DNA from: Thiotrichaceae bacterium | GTDB lineage: Bacteria > Pseudomonadota > Gammaproteobacteria > Beggiatoales > Beggiatoaceae | Direction of reading: 5' to 3' | DNA: 42,999 nt | Assembly (NCBI GenBank): GCA_026991885.1 | Contig: JALXAQ010000201.1 | Location: 1 to 42,999 of the forward strand | In this document: positions 33,742 to 40,389 of the stretch, in pieces | Position numbering within the stretch: the stretch's first letter is position 1 | How the letters are laid out: each line of letters opens with the position of its first letter | The notes under the pieces: model-generated | What the model saw: only the letters and a program-made list of their open reading frames with translations | What the model was told of the DNA's origin: nothing | Databases searched by the model: none | Position numbers and translations under genes: made by a program

Positions 33742-34806
33742 ATGAAAATATACCAAGTAGGCGGCGCGGTGCGTGACAAATACCTATCTCATCCAAGTAA
33801 AGATAAAGACTGGGTAGTGGTTGGCGCAACGCCAGAAATGCTTTTAAAACTCGGTTACACGCCCGTTGGGCGTGATTTCCCCGTTTTTTTGCACCCACAG
33901 ACGCATGAAGAATATGCACTGGCACGCACAGAGCGTAAAACAAAGCCTGGTTATACTGGCTTTACTGTCTATGCTGCGCCCGATGTCACTTTAGAAGAAG
34001 ATTTACAGCGGCGTGATTTGACCATTAACGCGATGGCGCTCGATAGCGATGGACAATTGATTGATCCCTATAATGGCTTAGCCGACTTGCGGGCAGGGAT
34101 TTTGCGACATGTCTCTCCCGCCTTTGTAGAGGATCCAGTACGCATTTTGCGCCTTGCACGCTTTGCCGCCCGCTTTGGATTTCGTGTCGCGGAAGAAACT
34201 TTAGCTTTGATGATTGAAATGGTCAACAATGGCGAAGTCGATGCCTTAGTCGCCGAGCGGGTGTGGCAAGAAACGGTGCGTGCCTTGGATGCCCAAAAGC
34301 CTCAAATATTTTTTGAAGTGTTGCGAAATTGTGGCGCATTGGCGCGGATTTTCCCTGAAATTGATCACCTCTTTACTGTCGGCGGAACAGTCATGCAGTC
34401 TTTGCAACAAGCCCGACAGATAACGAGTGATAGCCAAGTGCTATTTGCCGTGCTAACCCATAGCATCGAAGGCTTAGAGGCTTTATGTCAACGCTACCGT
34501 GTCCCCAGCCAGCACCATGATTTAGCGGTATTAGTGGCACGTTATCATCGCCATTGCTACCGTGAATTGTCGCCTGAAACTTTGCTCAACACTTTACAAA
34601 GTTTAGATGCTTTCCGCCGCCCGCAGCGATTTGAACAATTTTTATTAGCTGCTCAAGCCTGCAACAATCAACCTTATCCTGAGCGATTTCGCCGTGCTTT
34701 TGAGCTTGCCTGTCAGGTGGACGTTGCAGCGGTGTTAGCGGATGGATTTCAGGGGGCAGCGATAGGGGAGGAATTGCGGCGGCGGCGGGAGGCATACCTT
34801 CAATGA
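33742..34806 (+). CDS. cca: CCA tRNA nucleotidyltransferase with degenerate HD domain
   Basis: 354 residues from the ATG at 33742 (the open frame begins at a TTG, 33730). The nucleotidyltransferase part is intact: YQVGGAVRD (4-12), DKDWVVVG (Asp21/Asp23 pair), RRDLTINAMA, DPYNGLADL and ARFAARFGFRV. Proteobacterial Cca usually runs to about 410 residues with an HD phosphohydrolase domain (E. coli ...DTGIHT... and ...CHDLGKG...H.GH). Here the first segment shrinks to LFTVGGTVMQSL and the second to VLTHSIEGLEALC, losing the His and His-Asp ligands. CCA addition should remain; phosphatase, 2'-nucleotidase and phosphodiesterase activities should not. The gene matters since the tRNA at 26113 has no encoded CCA. 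Confidence 0.93.
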   Translation: MKIYQVGGAVRDKYLSHPSKDKDWVVVGATPEMLLKLGYTPVGRDFPVFLHPQTHEEYALARTERKTKPGYTGFTVYAAPDVTLEEDLQRRDLTINAMALDSDGQLIDPYNGLADLRAGILRHVSPAFVEDPVRILRLARFAARFGFRVAEETLALMIEMVNNGEVDALVAERVWQETVRALDAQKPQIFFEVLRNCGALARIFPEIDHLFTVGGTVMQSLQQARQITSDSQVLFAVLTHSIEGLEALCQRYRVPSQHHDLAVLVARYHRHCYRELSPETLLNTLQSLDAFRRPQRFEQFLLAAQACNNQPYPERFRRAFELACQVDVAAVLADGFQGAAIGEELRRRREAYLQ

Positions 34807-34897
34807 AATTAAGGGCAACCATAAAGGATTGCCCCTACATCATAAAATTTCTTTTGCCGAGGAAGGCAATCCCTTGTGGTTGCCCGACACGATATGG
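34804..34897. repeat. R2 inverted-repeat element (shortened)
   Basis: AAATTAAGGGCAACCATAAA ... GGCAATCCCTTGTGGTTGCC, with only a residue of the inner hairpin (CTTTTGCCGAGG). It starts at the cca stop codon. Confidence 0.8.
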
Positions 34898-34910
34898 CAT
34901 TGAGGCGCAC

Positions 34911-35390
34911 CTAAAATCCTACTCGCTTGCTAGGCGGCATTTGTTCAGGTTTAAGATGAGGTGTCAATACAGCATCAGCCTCATCAACATCTACGGGTTG
35001 CCCACGACGATCTTTCAAAGGCAACTCATAATCATTCCAACCTTTCACGCCCGTTTTTAAGGATTTCACTGACCGAAACCCCATCTGTTGCATCGTATAA
35101 GCCGCAAGAACGCTACGATGACCAGAACGACAAATCACAACCACATCTTTATCCCGTGCTTTCACGAGATCAGGTTTTGTCTCATCATAGCCATAGTCAC
35201 AAGCCGGTTCTAAAACACCACGCGGTACATTCATAGAGCCTTCGATGTGTAGTGCCTCAAATTCATAAGGCTCACGTATATCAACGAGCAAAGGGCGTGA
35301 TGGGTTTGTCATAACCTCTTGTAAATCCCAGGGAAAGACTTCATCAACCGATTTCAGGGTGTCAGCTATTAAATCTTGGAAAGTTTTCAT
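34911..35390 (-). CDS. rhodanese-like sulfurtransferase (copy 1)
   Basis: 159 residues, one rhodanese domain: LLVDIREPYEFEALHIEGS, NVPRG, and the active loop VVVICRSGHRSVLAAY with Cys87. A helical N-terminal lead (MKTFQDLIADTLKSVDEVFP) and a tail VDVDEADAVLTPHLKPEQ frame it. Cytoplasmic, no signal peptide. It probably moves sulfane sulfur; in sulfur oxidisers such proteins pass persulfide to TusA or DsrEFH-type carriers, but those genes are not here. About 85% identical to copy 2, so a recent tandem duplicate. The last residues SKRVGF are not shared. Confidence 0.9.
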   Translation of the reverse strand: MKTFQDLIADTLKSVDEVFPWDLQEVMTNPSRPLLVDIREPYEFEALHIEGSMNVPRGVLEPACDYGYDETKPDLVKARDKDVVVICRSGHRSVLAAYTMQQMGFRSVKSLKTGVKGWNDYELPLKDRRGQPVDVDEADAVLTPHLKPEQMPPSKRVGF

Positions 35391-35499
35391 GGTTATTTAC
35401 CTTAATAAAAATGTCAAGTATTTCCCATTTTAAGGACCACAACCATGCTATGTCAATACTTTATAATATTATTATATAATTATTTTTTTATATTAAGAT

Positions 35500-35522
35500 G
35501 TCCAAACTAAAGTTTGGACTCC
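35500..35522 (-). repeat. R3 hairpin between the two rhodanese genes
   Basis: GTCCAAACTAAAGTTTGGAC plus TCC on the + strand; on the - strand the GGAGTCC arm comes first, 4 bases after the copy-2 stop codon and upstream of copy 1. It could act as an intercistronic stabiliser or attenuator (inference). Confidence 0.7.
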
Positions 35523-35526
35523 TGGC

Positions 35527-35994
35527 TTAATGGCTAGGCGGCATTTGTTCAGGGCTCACATGAGGTGCCAATACAGCATCAGCCTCATCAATATCTACCA
35601 GTTGCCCACGAATATCTTTTAATGGCAACTCATAATCATTCCAACCTTTCACGCCCATTTTTAAGGATTTCACTGACTGATAACCCATCAATTGCATCGT
35701 ATAAGCCGCAAGAACGCTACGATAACCAGAACGACAAATCACAACCACATCTTTATCCCGTGCTCTCACGAGATCAGGCTTTGTCTCATCATAGCCATAG
35801 TCACAAGCCGGTTCTAAAATACCACGCGGTACATTGATAGAGCCTTCGATGTGTAGAGCCTCAAATTCATAAGGCTCACGTATATCAAGTAATAAGGGGC
35901 GTGGCTGGCTTGTTATAACGTCTTGTAAATCCCACGGAAAGACTTCATCGACAGATTTTAAGGTGTCAGCAATTAAATCTTGGAAAGTTTTCAT
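35527..35994 (-). CDS. rhodanese-like sulfurtransferase (copy 2)
   Basis: 155 residues from MKTFQDL (ATG 35994). Same build as copy 1, with LLLDIREPYEFEALHIEGS and the active loop VVVICRSGYRSVLAAY (Cys87; Tyr for His at loop position 5). Residue changes cluster in the WDLQ/VITSQPRP region and near the C-terminus. Transcribed before copy 1 with an R3 hairpin between. Divergent from the small gene at 36134. Confidence 0.9.
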   Translation of the reverse strand: MKTFQDLIADTLKSVDEVFPWDLQDVITSQPRPLLLDIREPYEFEALHIEGSINVPRGILEPACDYGYDETKPDLVRARDKDVVVICRSGYRSVLAAYTMQLMGYQSVKSLKMGVKGWNDYELPLKDIRGQLVDIDEADAVLAPHVSPEQMPPSH

Positions 35995-36073
35995 GGTTAT
36001 TGCCCTCAAATAACGAAAATAACGACAAGGATGTTATATAATAAAAGAATAAAAAAAATATTTACACTCACTT

Positions 36074-36087
36074 AACTCGATCGAGTT
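36074..36087. promoter_or_regulatory. perfect palindrome AACTCGATCGAGTT in a divergent promoter region
   Basis: A 14-base perfect palindrome lies midway between the divergent rhodanese (-) and 65-residue/grxC (+) genes, in otherwise AT-rich DNA. That is a good place for an operator shared by both units. No regulator is identified. Confidence 0.35.
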
Positions 36088-36133
36088 TATATTAAAACTT
36101 TTTCTAACCATAACTTTTGAGGAGATATAAACA

Positions 36134-36331
36134 ATGAACCAAACCTATTATGACACAATCACTGAATTGGAAAAAATGCAGGCAGATCGTGAGTATATAG
36201 TAGGATGGATGGGGGGCTATTTGCAAAACCCAGCACGCGAAGAGCAACTAGTCAATGAAGCCTACGAAGCGGGCTATACTGATGGCGGTAATGGTAATAC
36301 TGAGTCTGCTGCACAGTGGGTAAAGGCGTAG
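36134..36331 (+). CDS. small acidic protein, conserved-looking, unknown
   Basis: 65 residues with a strong ribosome binding site (GAGGAG, about 9 bases before the ATG). The core YIVGWMGGYLQNPAREEQLV followed by NEAYEAGYTDGGNG suggests a compact helical protein with conserved Gly/Trp positions. No membrane helix or signal. I recall similar short proteins in other sulfur-oxidising gammaproteobacteria but cannot name a family. It lies 12 bases before grxC and is surely co-transcribed, so a thiol-redox or sulfur-related role is a reasonable guess. Confidence 0.6.
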   Translation: MNQTYYDTITELEKMQADREYIVGWMGGYLQNPAREEQLVNEAYEAGYTDGGNGNTESAAQWVKA

Positions 36332-36343
36332 GAAATTGTATTT

Positions 36344-36598
36344 ATGCCAGATATCCGCATGTATTGTACAAGAATTTGCCCTTATTGCATGAGAGCAGAA
36401 CACTTGCTTAATAAAAAGGGAGTGCAAGTCGATAAGATTTTGGTGGATGACTCACCTGCCGAAATGACAAAAATGATTGAAATCACTGGACGGCGTACCG
36501 TACCCCAAATTTTTATTGGAGATCGACATGTGGGCGGTTACGATGATTTGGTTGATCTTGATCTTGATGGAGAACTTGCTCCTCTCTTGCAACAGTAA
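36344..36598 (+). CDS. grxC: glutaredoxin 3
   Basis: 84 residues, dithiol type: active site YCTRICPYC (Cys12-Cys15), cis-proline in RTVPQIFIGD (52-60), and the GGYDDLVDLD glutathione-binding end. Reduces protein and glutathione disulfides in the cytoplasm. Often near rhodanese genes (yibN-grxC-secB in many gammaproteobacteria), which fits the neighbours here; secB is absent. Confidence 0.95.
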   Translation: MPDIRMYCTRICPYCMRAEHLLNKKGVQVDKILVDDSPAEMTKMIEITGRRTVPQIFIGDRHVGGYDDLVDLDLDGELAPLLQQ

Positions 36599-36603
36599 AA
36601 CGC

Positions 36604-36634
36604 AAATCCTATTTCTTAAAGAAATAGGATTTTT
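36604..36634 (+). terminator. rho-independent terminator after grxC
   Basis: AAATCCTATTTCT pairs with AGAAATAGGATTT around a TAA loop, followed by TT. It begins 5 bases after the grxC stop and separates the redox unit from rfbB. Confidence 0.75.
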
Positions 36635-36673
36635 AGATTGCTCCTTGATAAAATGATTTAAAGAGGAATTAAC

Positions 36674-37717
36674 TTGAAACTCATCGTCACAGGCGGTGCC
36701 GGCTTCATTGGCTCAGCGGTTATTCGTTATCTCATTAATGAAACTGAGACAACTATTTTAAATATTGATAAACTCACATACGCCGGCAACCTCGAATCAT
36801 TATCCCCAGTCTCAAACAATCCCCGTTACCATTTCGCTCAGGTTGATATTTGTGACGCCCCAGCATTACAGCAAGTATTGACCGAATTTCAGCCCGATGC
36901 GATTATGCACTTAGCCGCAGAATCGCATGTGGATCGCTCCATAGATGGTCCCGCTGAATTTATTAATACCAATATTGTCGGTACTTATAGCTTACTTGAA
37001 ACGGTACGCAAATATTGGCTATCGTTGGATAGCGCGGCACAAGCACGGTTTCGATTTCATCATGTATCGACGGATGAAGTGTATGGTAGTTTAGGCGAGA
37101 CGGGACTTTTCACAGAAACCACCCCTTATCAACCCAATTCACCCTATTCAGCCAGCAAAGCCGCCTCCGATCATCTCGTGCGTGCTTGGCATCACACTTA
37201 CAACTTGCCCATCGTCACAACCAATTGTTCCAATAATTACGGACCTTATCAATTTCCCGAAAAACTCCTTCCCTTAATGATTATCAATGCCTTAGCAGGA
37301 GAAGCGTTGCCGGTTTATGGCAAAGGGGAAAATGTGCGTGATTGGTTATATGTGGATGATCATGCCCGTGCCTTGTGTTTAGTGCTAGAACAGGGAGAAG
37401 TTGGAGAGACTTATAATATTGGTGGACACAATGAAAAAACAAATTTAGAAGTGGTGGAAACATTGTGCCAAATCCTTGATGAAATGCGCCCGACTTCGGC
37501 ACCGCATAATCAATTAATCACATTTGTCACGGATCGCCCCGGACATGATTTGCGTTATGCTATTGATGCTAACAAAATTCAAAAAACTTTAGGCTGGCAA
37601 CCACTGGAAACTTTTGAGACGGGATTACGCAAAACGGTGCAATGGTATTTGGACAATCGTGAATGGTGGCAGCGAGTGCGCGATGGTAGGGGAGAACGAT
37701 TGGGGCTTGGTTCATAA
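36674..37717 (+). CDS. rfbB: dTDP-glucose 4,6-dehydratase
   Basis: 347 residues. Starts at TTG, fixed by GAGG 7 bases upstream and by the family start [17 protein letters not shown]-binding TGGAGFIG (6-13), catalytic VSTDEVYG (Thr133-Asp134-Glu135) and the YSASK pair (Tyr158, Lys162). Second step of dTDP-rhamnose synthesis for O-antigen or exopolysaccharide. Its partners rfbA and rfbC lie 1.1 kb downstream past degraded DNA; rfbD is missing from the window. Confidence 0.95.
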   Translation: MKLIVTGGAGFIGSAVIRYLINETETTILNIDKLTYAGNLESLSPVSNNPRYHFAQVDICDAPALQQVLTEFQPDAIMHLAAESHVDRSIDGPAEFINTNIVGTYSLLETVRKYWLSLDSAAQARFRFHHVSTDEVYGSLGETGLFTETTPYQPNSPYSASKAASDHLVRAWHHTYNLPIVTTNCSNNYGPYQFPEKLLPLMIINALAGEALPVYGKGENVRDWLYVDDHARALCLVLEQGEVGETYNIGGHNEKTNLEVVETLCQILDEMRPTSAPHNQLITFVTDRPGHDLRYAIDANKIQKTLGWQPLETFETGLRKTVQWYLDNREWWQRVRDGRGERLGLGS

Positions 37718-37730
37718 ATCTGAGCTTTTC

Positions 37731-37838
37731 GGAGTCCAAGATTTATCTTGGGCGCCTCGTCCAAAATAAATTTTGGACTCCAGAGCCTTTTTCTCGTTCC
37801 CACGCTCTGCGTGGGAATGCCTGCCTGGACGCGGAGCG
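37731..37838. repeat. two R3 hairpins and a partial R5 element
   Basis: GGAGTCCAAGATTTATCTTG (37731 on) is followed by an opposite-facing copy, GTCCAAAATAAATTTTGGAC plus TCC (37759-37781). Then comes a left R5 arm, TCTCGTTCCCACGCTCTGCG (about 37791-37819), followed by GGACGCGGAGCGTCC. The matching right R5 arm is absent. A small inverted pair AGTACAACGAA/TTCGTTGTACT follows at 37852-37896. Confidence 0.75.
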
Positions 37839-37915
37839 TCCTGCAACAACAAGTACAACGAAATTTCATCATTCGTTGTCAAATATTCGTTGTACTCACC
37901 AGAAAACAACATAAC

Positions 37916-38130
37916 ATGCCATCACTAATACAAACCTTCGCAAAAAAAATGGGCATATCCAACCAAGACTTGCCCGCATTCCAGCGAGACGCGTCAGGAC
38001 ATATCGTCACAAATTAAAGCGCGTGACGAGTTCACAATACATAATAGCACCAGCCTGCAACTCATTCGCCGCCTCACAATTAAAACAATTGCCGCCACAA
38101 AATACCGAATACAGTCGAATGTCTATGTTC
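37916..38130 (+). pseudogene. eroded fragment of a kinase-family gene (paralogue of 40390)
   Basis: A short open frame, MPSLIQTFAKKMGISNQDLP to a TAA at 38017, parallels residues 73-100 of the kinase-like protein (FAKEHGLSNEELLTFQ). After the stop, GCGTGACGAGTTCAC ... CTGCAACTCATTCG ... TTAAAACAATTG (38021-38130) matches the DNA of the same gene at about 41277-41385 (VRDEF...LKLIRE...LKQLLPQNPKYNR). The roughly 580 bases between these two regions are gone. It is a dead deletion derivative of a second copy. Confidence 0.7.
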
Positions 38131-38259
38131 CGCAAAGTTCGTTTAGTTGAAGGCGGAGAGATAAAGCCGCCGCAGCGCGTTAAAAAAGTGGCAGAACGTT
38201 CCGAGAGCAAGGATGATGAACAAGCGGACAAAAAGGCTTGGCACGCTGCTTGATTTTTT

Positions 38260-38306
38260 GTCTGAATCAGAATTTTCAGAATTTTAGAATTAACAGAAGA
38301 AAACAT
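38260..38306. repeat. R6 half-element
   Basis: GTCTGAATCAGAATTTTCAG then AATTTTAGAATT and GAAAACAT, matching the left half of the full R6 element at 2973. It sits 44 bases upstream of the vapB-like gene. From 38131 to 38259 there is an open frame of low credibility and nothing recognisable. Confidence 0.7.
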
Positions 38307-38349
38307 AAAATAATTAAGTCAATATCTTGTAATGAATTGGAGGAAAATT

Positions 38350-38616
38350 ATGCAAGCCGCAACGATAGAATGGCTAGTTGATAGCGTTTCTCAGTTACCA
38401 TCTGGAGAAAGGAAACAATTGAGAGACTACCTCAAATTTTTAGTTTGGAAAACGGGACAAAATCAACCCGAAAAAAATAACATGGCACAAAAAATCATCG
38501 AGGCTGTTGAGCACTCGAATGATGTCACAATGGAAGATGCTCTTGCACTGCTAAAGGCTATTGAAGAAGGCAAAAGAGTTCGATTTATGGATTGCTGCAA
38601 CCGCTATGGCACTTGA
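38350..38616 (+). CDS. VapB-like antitoxin, C-terminus altered
   Basis: 88 residues from the ATG at 38350, with GGAGG 7 bases upstream. The start MQAATIEWLVDSVSQLPSGE and ERKQLRDYLKFLVWK is typical of small helical antitoxins of the DUF2281 type that precede PIN toxins. Residues from about 77 (KRVRFMDCCNRYGT) are read from toxin DNA in the wrong frame: in the +1 frame the same DNA encodes the PIN-domain end. So a deletion removed the real antitoxin end and most of the toxin. Confidence 0.5.
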   Translation: MQAATIEWLVDSVSQLPSGERKQLRDYLKFLVWKTGQNQPEKNNMAQKIIEAVEHSNDVTMEDALALLKAIEEGKRVRFMDCCNRYGT

Positions 38617-38682
38617 TGCGATTCTTGTGACGGCGGATAGTGATTTTCAACGGATAGTCGGATTAGGATTACATTTACAAAA
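38563..38682 (+). pseudogene. VapC (PIN domain) C-terminal remnant
   Basis: In the frame +1 to the antitoxin, KAKEFDLWIAATAMALDAIL followed by VTADSDFQRIVGLGL is the last third of a PIN toxin (DLWIAATA, VTADxDF). The catalytic N-terminal two thirds are absent. The 3' side runs into an R1 repeat at 38681. Confidence 0.75.
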
Positions 38683-38733
38683 GGATAAGTCAAAACCCAA
38701 ACACAGCTCTGGTTATGTTTTGACTTATCCCTT
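38681..38733. repeat. R1 palindromic repeat
   Basis: AAGGATAAGTCAAAACCCAA and GTTTTGACTTATCCCTT around CACAGCTCTGG. It truncates the vapC remnant. Bases 38734-38836 show nothing else I recognise. Confidence 0.8.
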
Positions 38734-38836
38734 CGATAATGTAATTATTGTAGTCGTAATGCCCATTTAAATATTTAATCCATCAATAAATGCGTTTTAT
38801 GAGCACTCAAAAGCCAACTGAAAACTGAAAACTAAA

Positions 38837-39709
38837 ATGAAAGGTATTATCTTAGCGGGAGGAGCAGGCACGCGCTTGCACCCCGTCACCCAAGTCGTCT
38901 CAAAACAACTTTTACCCATTTACGACAAACCGATGGTCTATTATCCGCTGACAACCCTCATGTTAGCCGATATTCGAGACATATTACTCATTTCCACCCC
39001 ACAAGACACGCCACGTTTTGAACAACTACTCGGCAATGGCACACAATGGGGTATTAACATCACCTATGCCGTGCAACCAGAGCCCAAAGGCTTAGCACAA
39101 GCCTTTATGATTGGAGAAAGCTTTATCGGCACAGACACTTGTGCGCTGGTACTCGGTGATAACATTTTTTATGGTCACGACTTCCAAAAACAAATACAAA
39201 AAGCGGCCAGCCTCACAAGCGGCGCCATAGTGTTTGCCTATCCCGTACATGATCCAGATCGCTATGGCGTTGTTGAATTTGACAAAAACGGTCAAGCCAT
39301 CAGTCTCCAAGAAAAACCCAAACAGCCCAAATCTCGCTACGCCGTCACCGGGCTCTATTTTTATGACAACGAAGTCGTCAACATTGCAAAGCAGATTAAA
39401 CCCTCAGCACGCGGCGAATTTGAAATTACTGATATTAATAGCACCTACTTGCAGCGCAAAACCTTATCGGTAGAAAAAATGGGGCGCGGCATGGCCTGGC
39501 TGGACACGGGTACCCATGAAACACTATTAGAAGCCTCCTCATTTATAGAAACCATTGAAAGAAGGCAAGGACTCAAAATTGCCTGCCCTGAAGAAATTGC
39601 TTGGCGTAAAGGCTATATCAATGCTGAACAATTAGCCGAATTGGCTCAACCCTTGAGAAAAAACGGCTATGGTCAATATCTCCACTCCCTCTTAGTGCAA
39701 GAACTCTAA
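38837..39709 (+). CDS. rfbA: glucose-1-phosphate thymidylyltransferase
   Basis: 290 residues. Starts [20 protein letters not shown] with the nucleotide-binding [59 protein letters not shown], and [10 protein letters not shown] complete the RmlA pattern. Makes dTDP-glucose, first step of dTDP-rhamnose synthesis. Overlaps rfbC by one base (TAATG). Confidence 0.95.
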   Translation: MKGIILAGGAGTRLHPVTQVVSKQLLPIYDKPMVYYPLTTLMLADIRDILLISTPQDTPRFEQLLGNGTQWGINITYAVQPEPKGLAQAFMIGESFIGTDTCALVLGDNIFYGHDFQKQIQKAASLTSGAIVFAYPVHDPDRYGVVEFDKNGQAISLQEKPKQPKSRYAVTGLYFYDNEVVNIAKQIKPSARGEFEITDINSTYLQRKTLSVEKMGRGMAWLDTGTHETLLEASSFIETIERRQGLKIACPEEIAWRKGYINAEQLAELAQPLRKNGYGQYLHSLLVQEL

Positions 39710-40236
39710 TGAAAATCACAACAACAGCCATTCCTGACGTATTACTCATAACACCTAAAGTCTTTGGAGACTCACGCGGATTTTTTTTAGAAAGTTTCCA
39801 TGCTGCCCGTTATGCCGAAGCTGGCATTCCGGGACCCTTTGTACAAGACAATCATTCCCGCTCAACCAAAGGCGTATTACGCGGCCTACATTTTCAAAAG
39901 CAGTACCCACAAGGCAAATTGGTTTATGTCACCATCGGCAGCGTCTTTGACGTAGCGGTGGACATTCGTAAAGGCTCGCCCACATTTGGACAATGGGTAG
40001 GCGTTACCTTATCGGCACACCAACAATTTTATATACCCCCCGGCTTTGCACATGGATTTTGTGTCCTCTCAGACACCGCCGATTTTCACTATAAATGCAC
40101 AGACTACTATCATCCAGAAGATGAAGGCAGTTTGCGTTGGGATGATCCAGAGATTGGTATTCAATGGCCTATCACTCAGCCCATTTTGTCACCCAAAGAT
40201 GCTGACGCAGATTATTTAAAAGACTTAACCAATTGA
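39709..40236 (+). CDS. rfbC: dTDP-4-dehydrorhamnose 3,5-epimerase
   Basis: 175 residues, cupin fold. DNHSRSTKGVLRGLHFQ holds the active-site His, followed by VAVDIRKGSPTFGQW, IPPGFAHGFCVLS and YYHPEDEGSLRWDDPEIGI. Third step in dTDP-rhamnose synthesis. The gene that usually follows, rfbD, is absent; a G8-containing hairpin (GCGGGG at 40245, CCCCGC at 40263) lies after the stop. Confidence 0.95.
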   Translation: MKITTTAIPDVLLITPKVFGDSRGFFLESFHAARYAEAGIPGPFVQDNHSRSTKGVLRGLHFQKQYPQGKLVYVTIGSVFDVAVDIRKGSPTFGQWVGVTLSAHQQFYIPPGFAHGFCVLSDTADFHYKCTDYYHPEDEGSLRWDDPEIGIQWPITQPILSPKDADADYLKDLTN

Positions 40237-40332
40237 TTTAAAAGGCGGGGGGGGTTGGATACCCCGCTTATCGTAAAAATTGCACCTCACATCCCATAAT
40301 CTTATCAAGCTCGTCTTTTTTTTATTAGAATA

Positions 40333-40355
40333 GGAGTCCAAGATTTATCTTGGAC
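40333..40355 (+). repeat. R3 hairpin in the kinase-like gene leader
   Basis: GGAGTCCAAGATTTATCTTG plus GAC, GGAGTCC arm first, 34 bases upstream of the ATG at 40390. Sequence identical to the hairpin ahead of glyQS except for its last arm. Confidence 0.7.
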
Positions 40356-40389
40356 GATTTTATACTAAGGCAACCATATTCAAAATATC

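Noticed and set aside
34803..35060. Open frame starting KLRATIKDCPY after cca
   Set aside because: The N-terminal peptide is the translated R2 arm, and the rest lies antisense to a rhodanese gene.
38007..38306. Open frames on both strands over 38007-38306 (99 codons -, 76 codons +)
   Set aside because: They overlap the eroded kinase fragment and an R6 half-element, have no ribosome binding site and show no recognisable domain. Possibly debris of another repeat.
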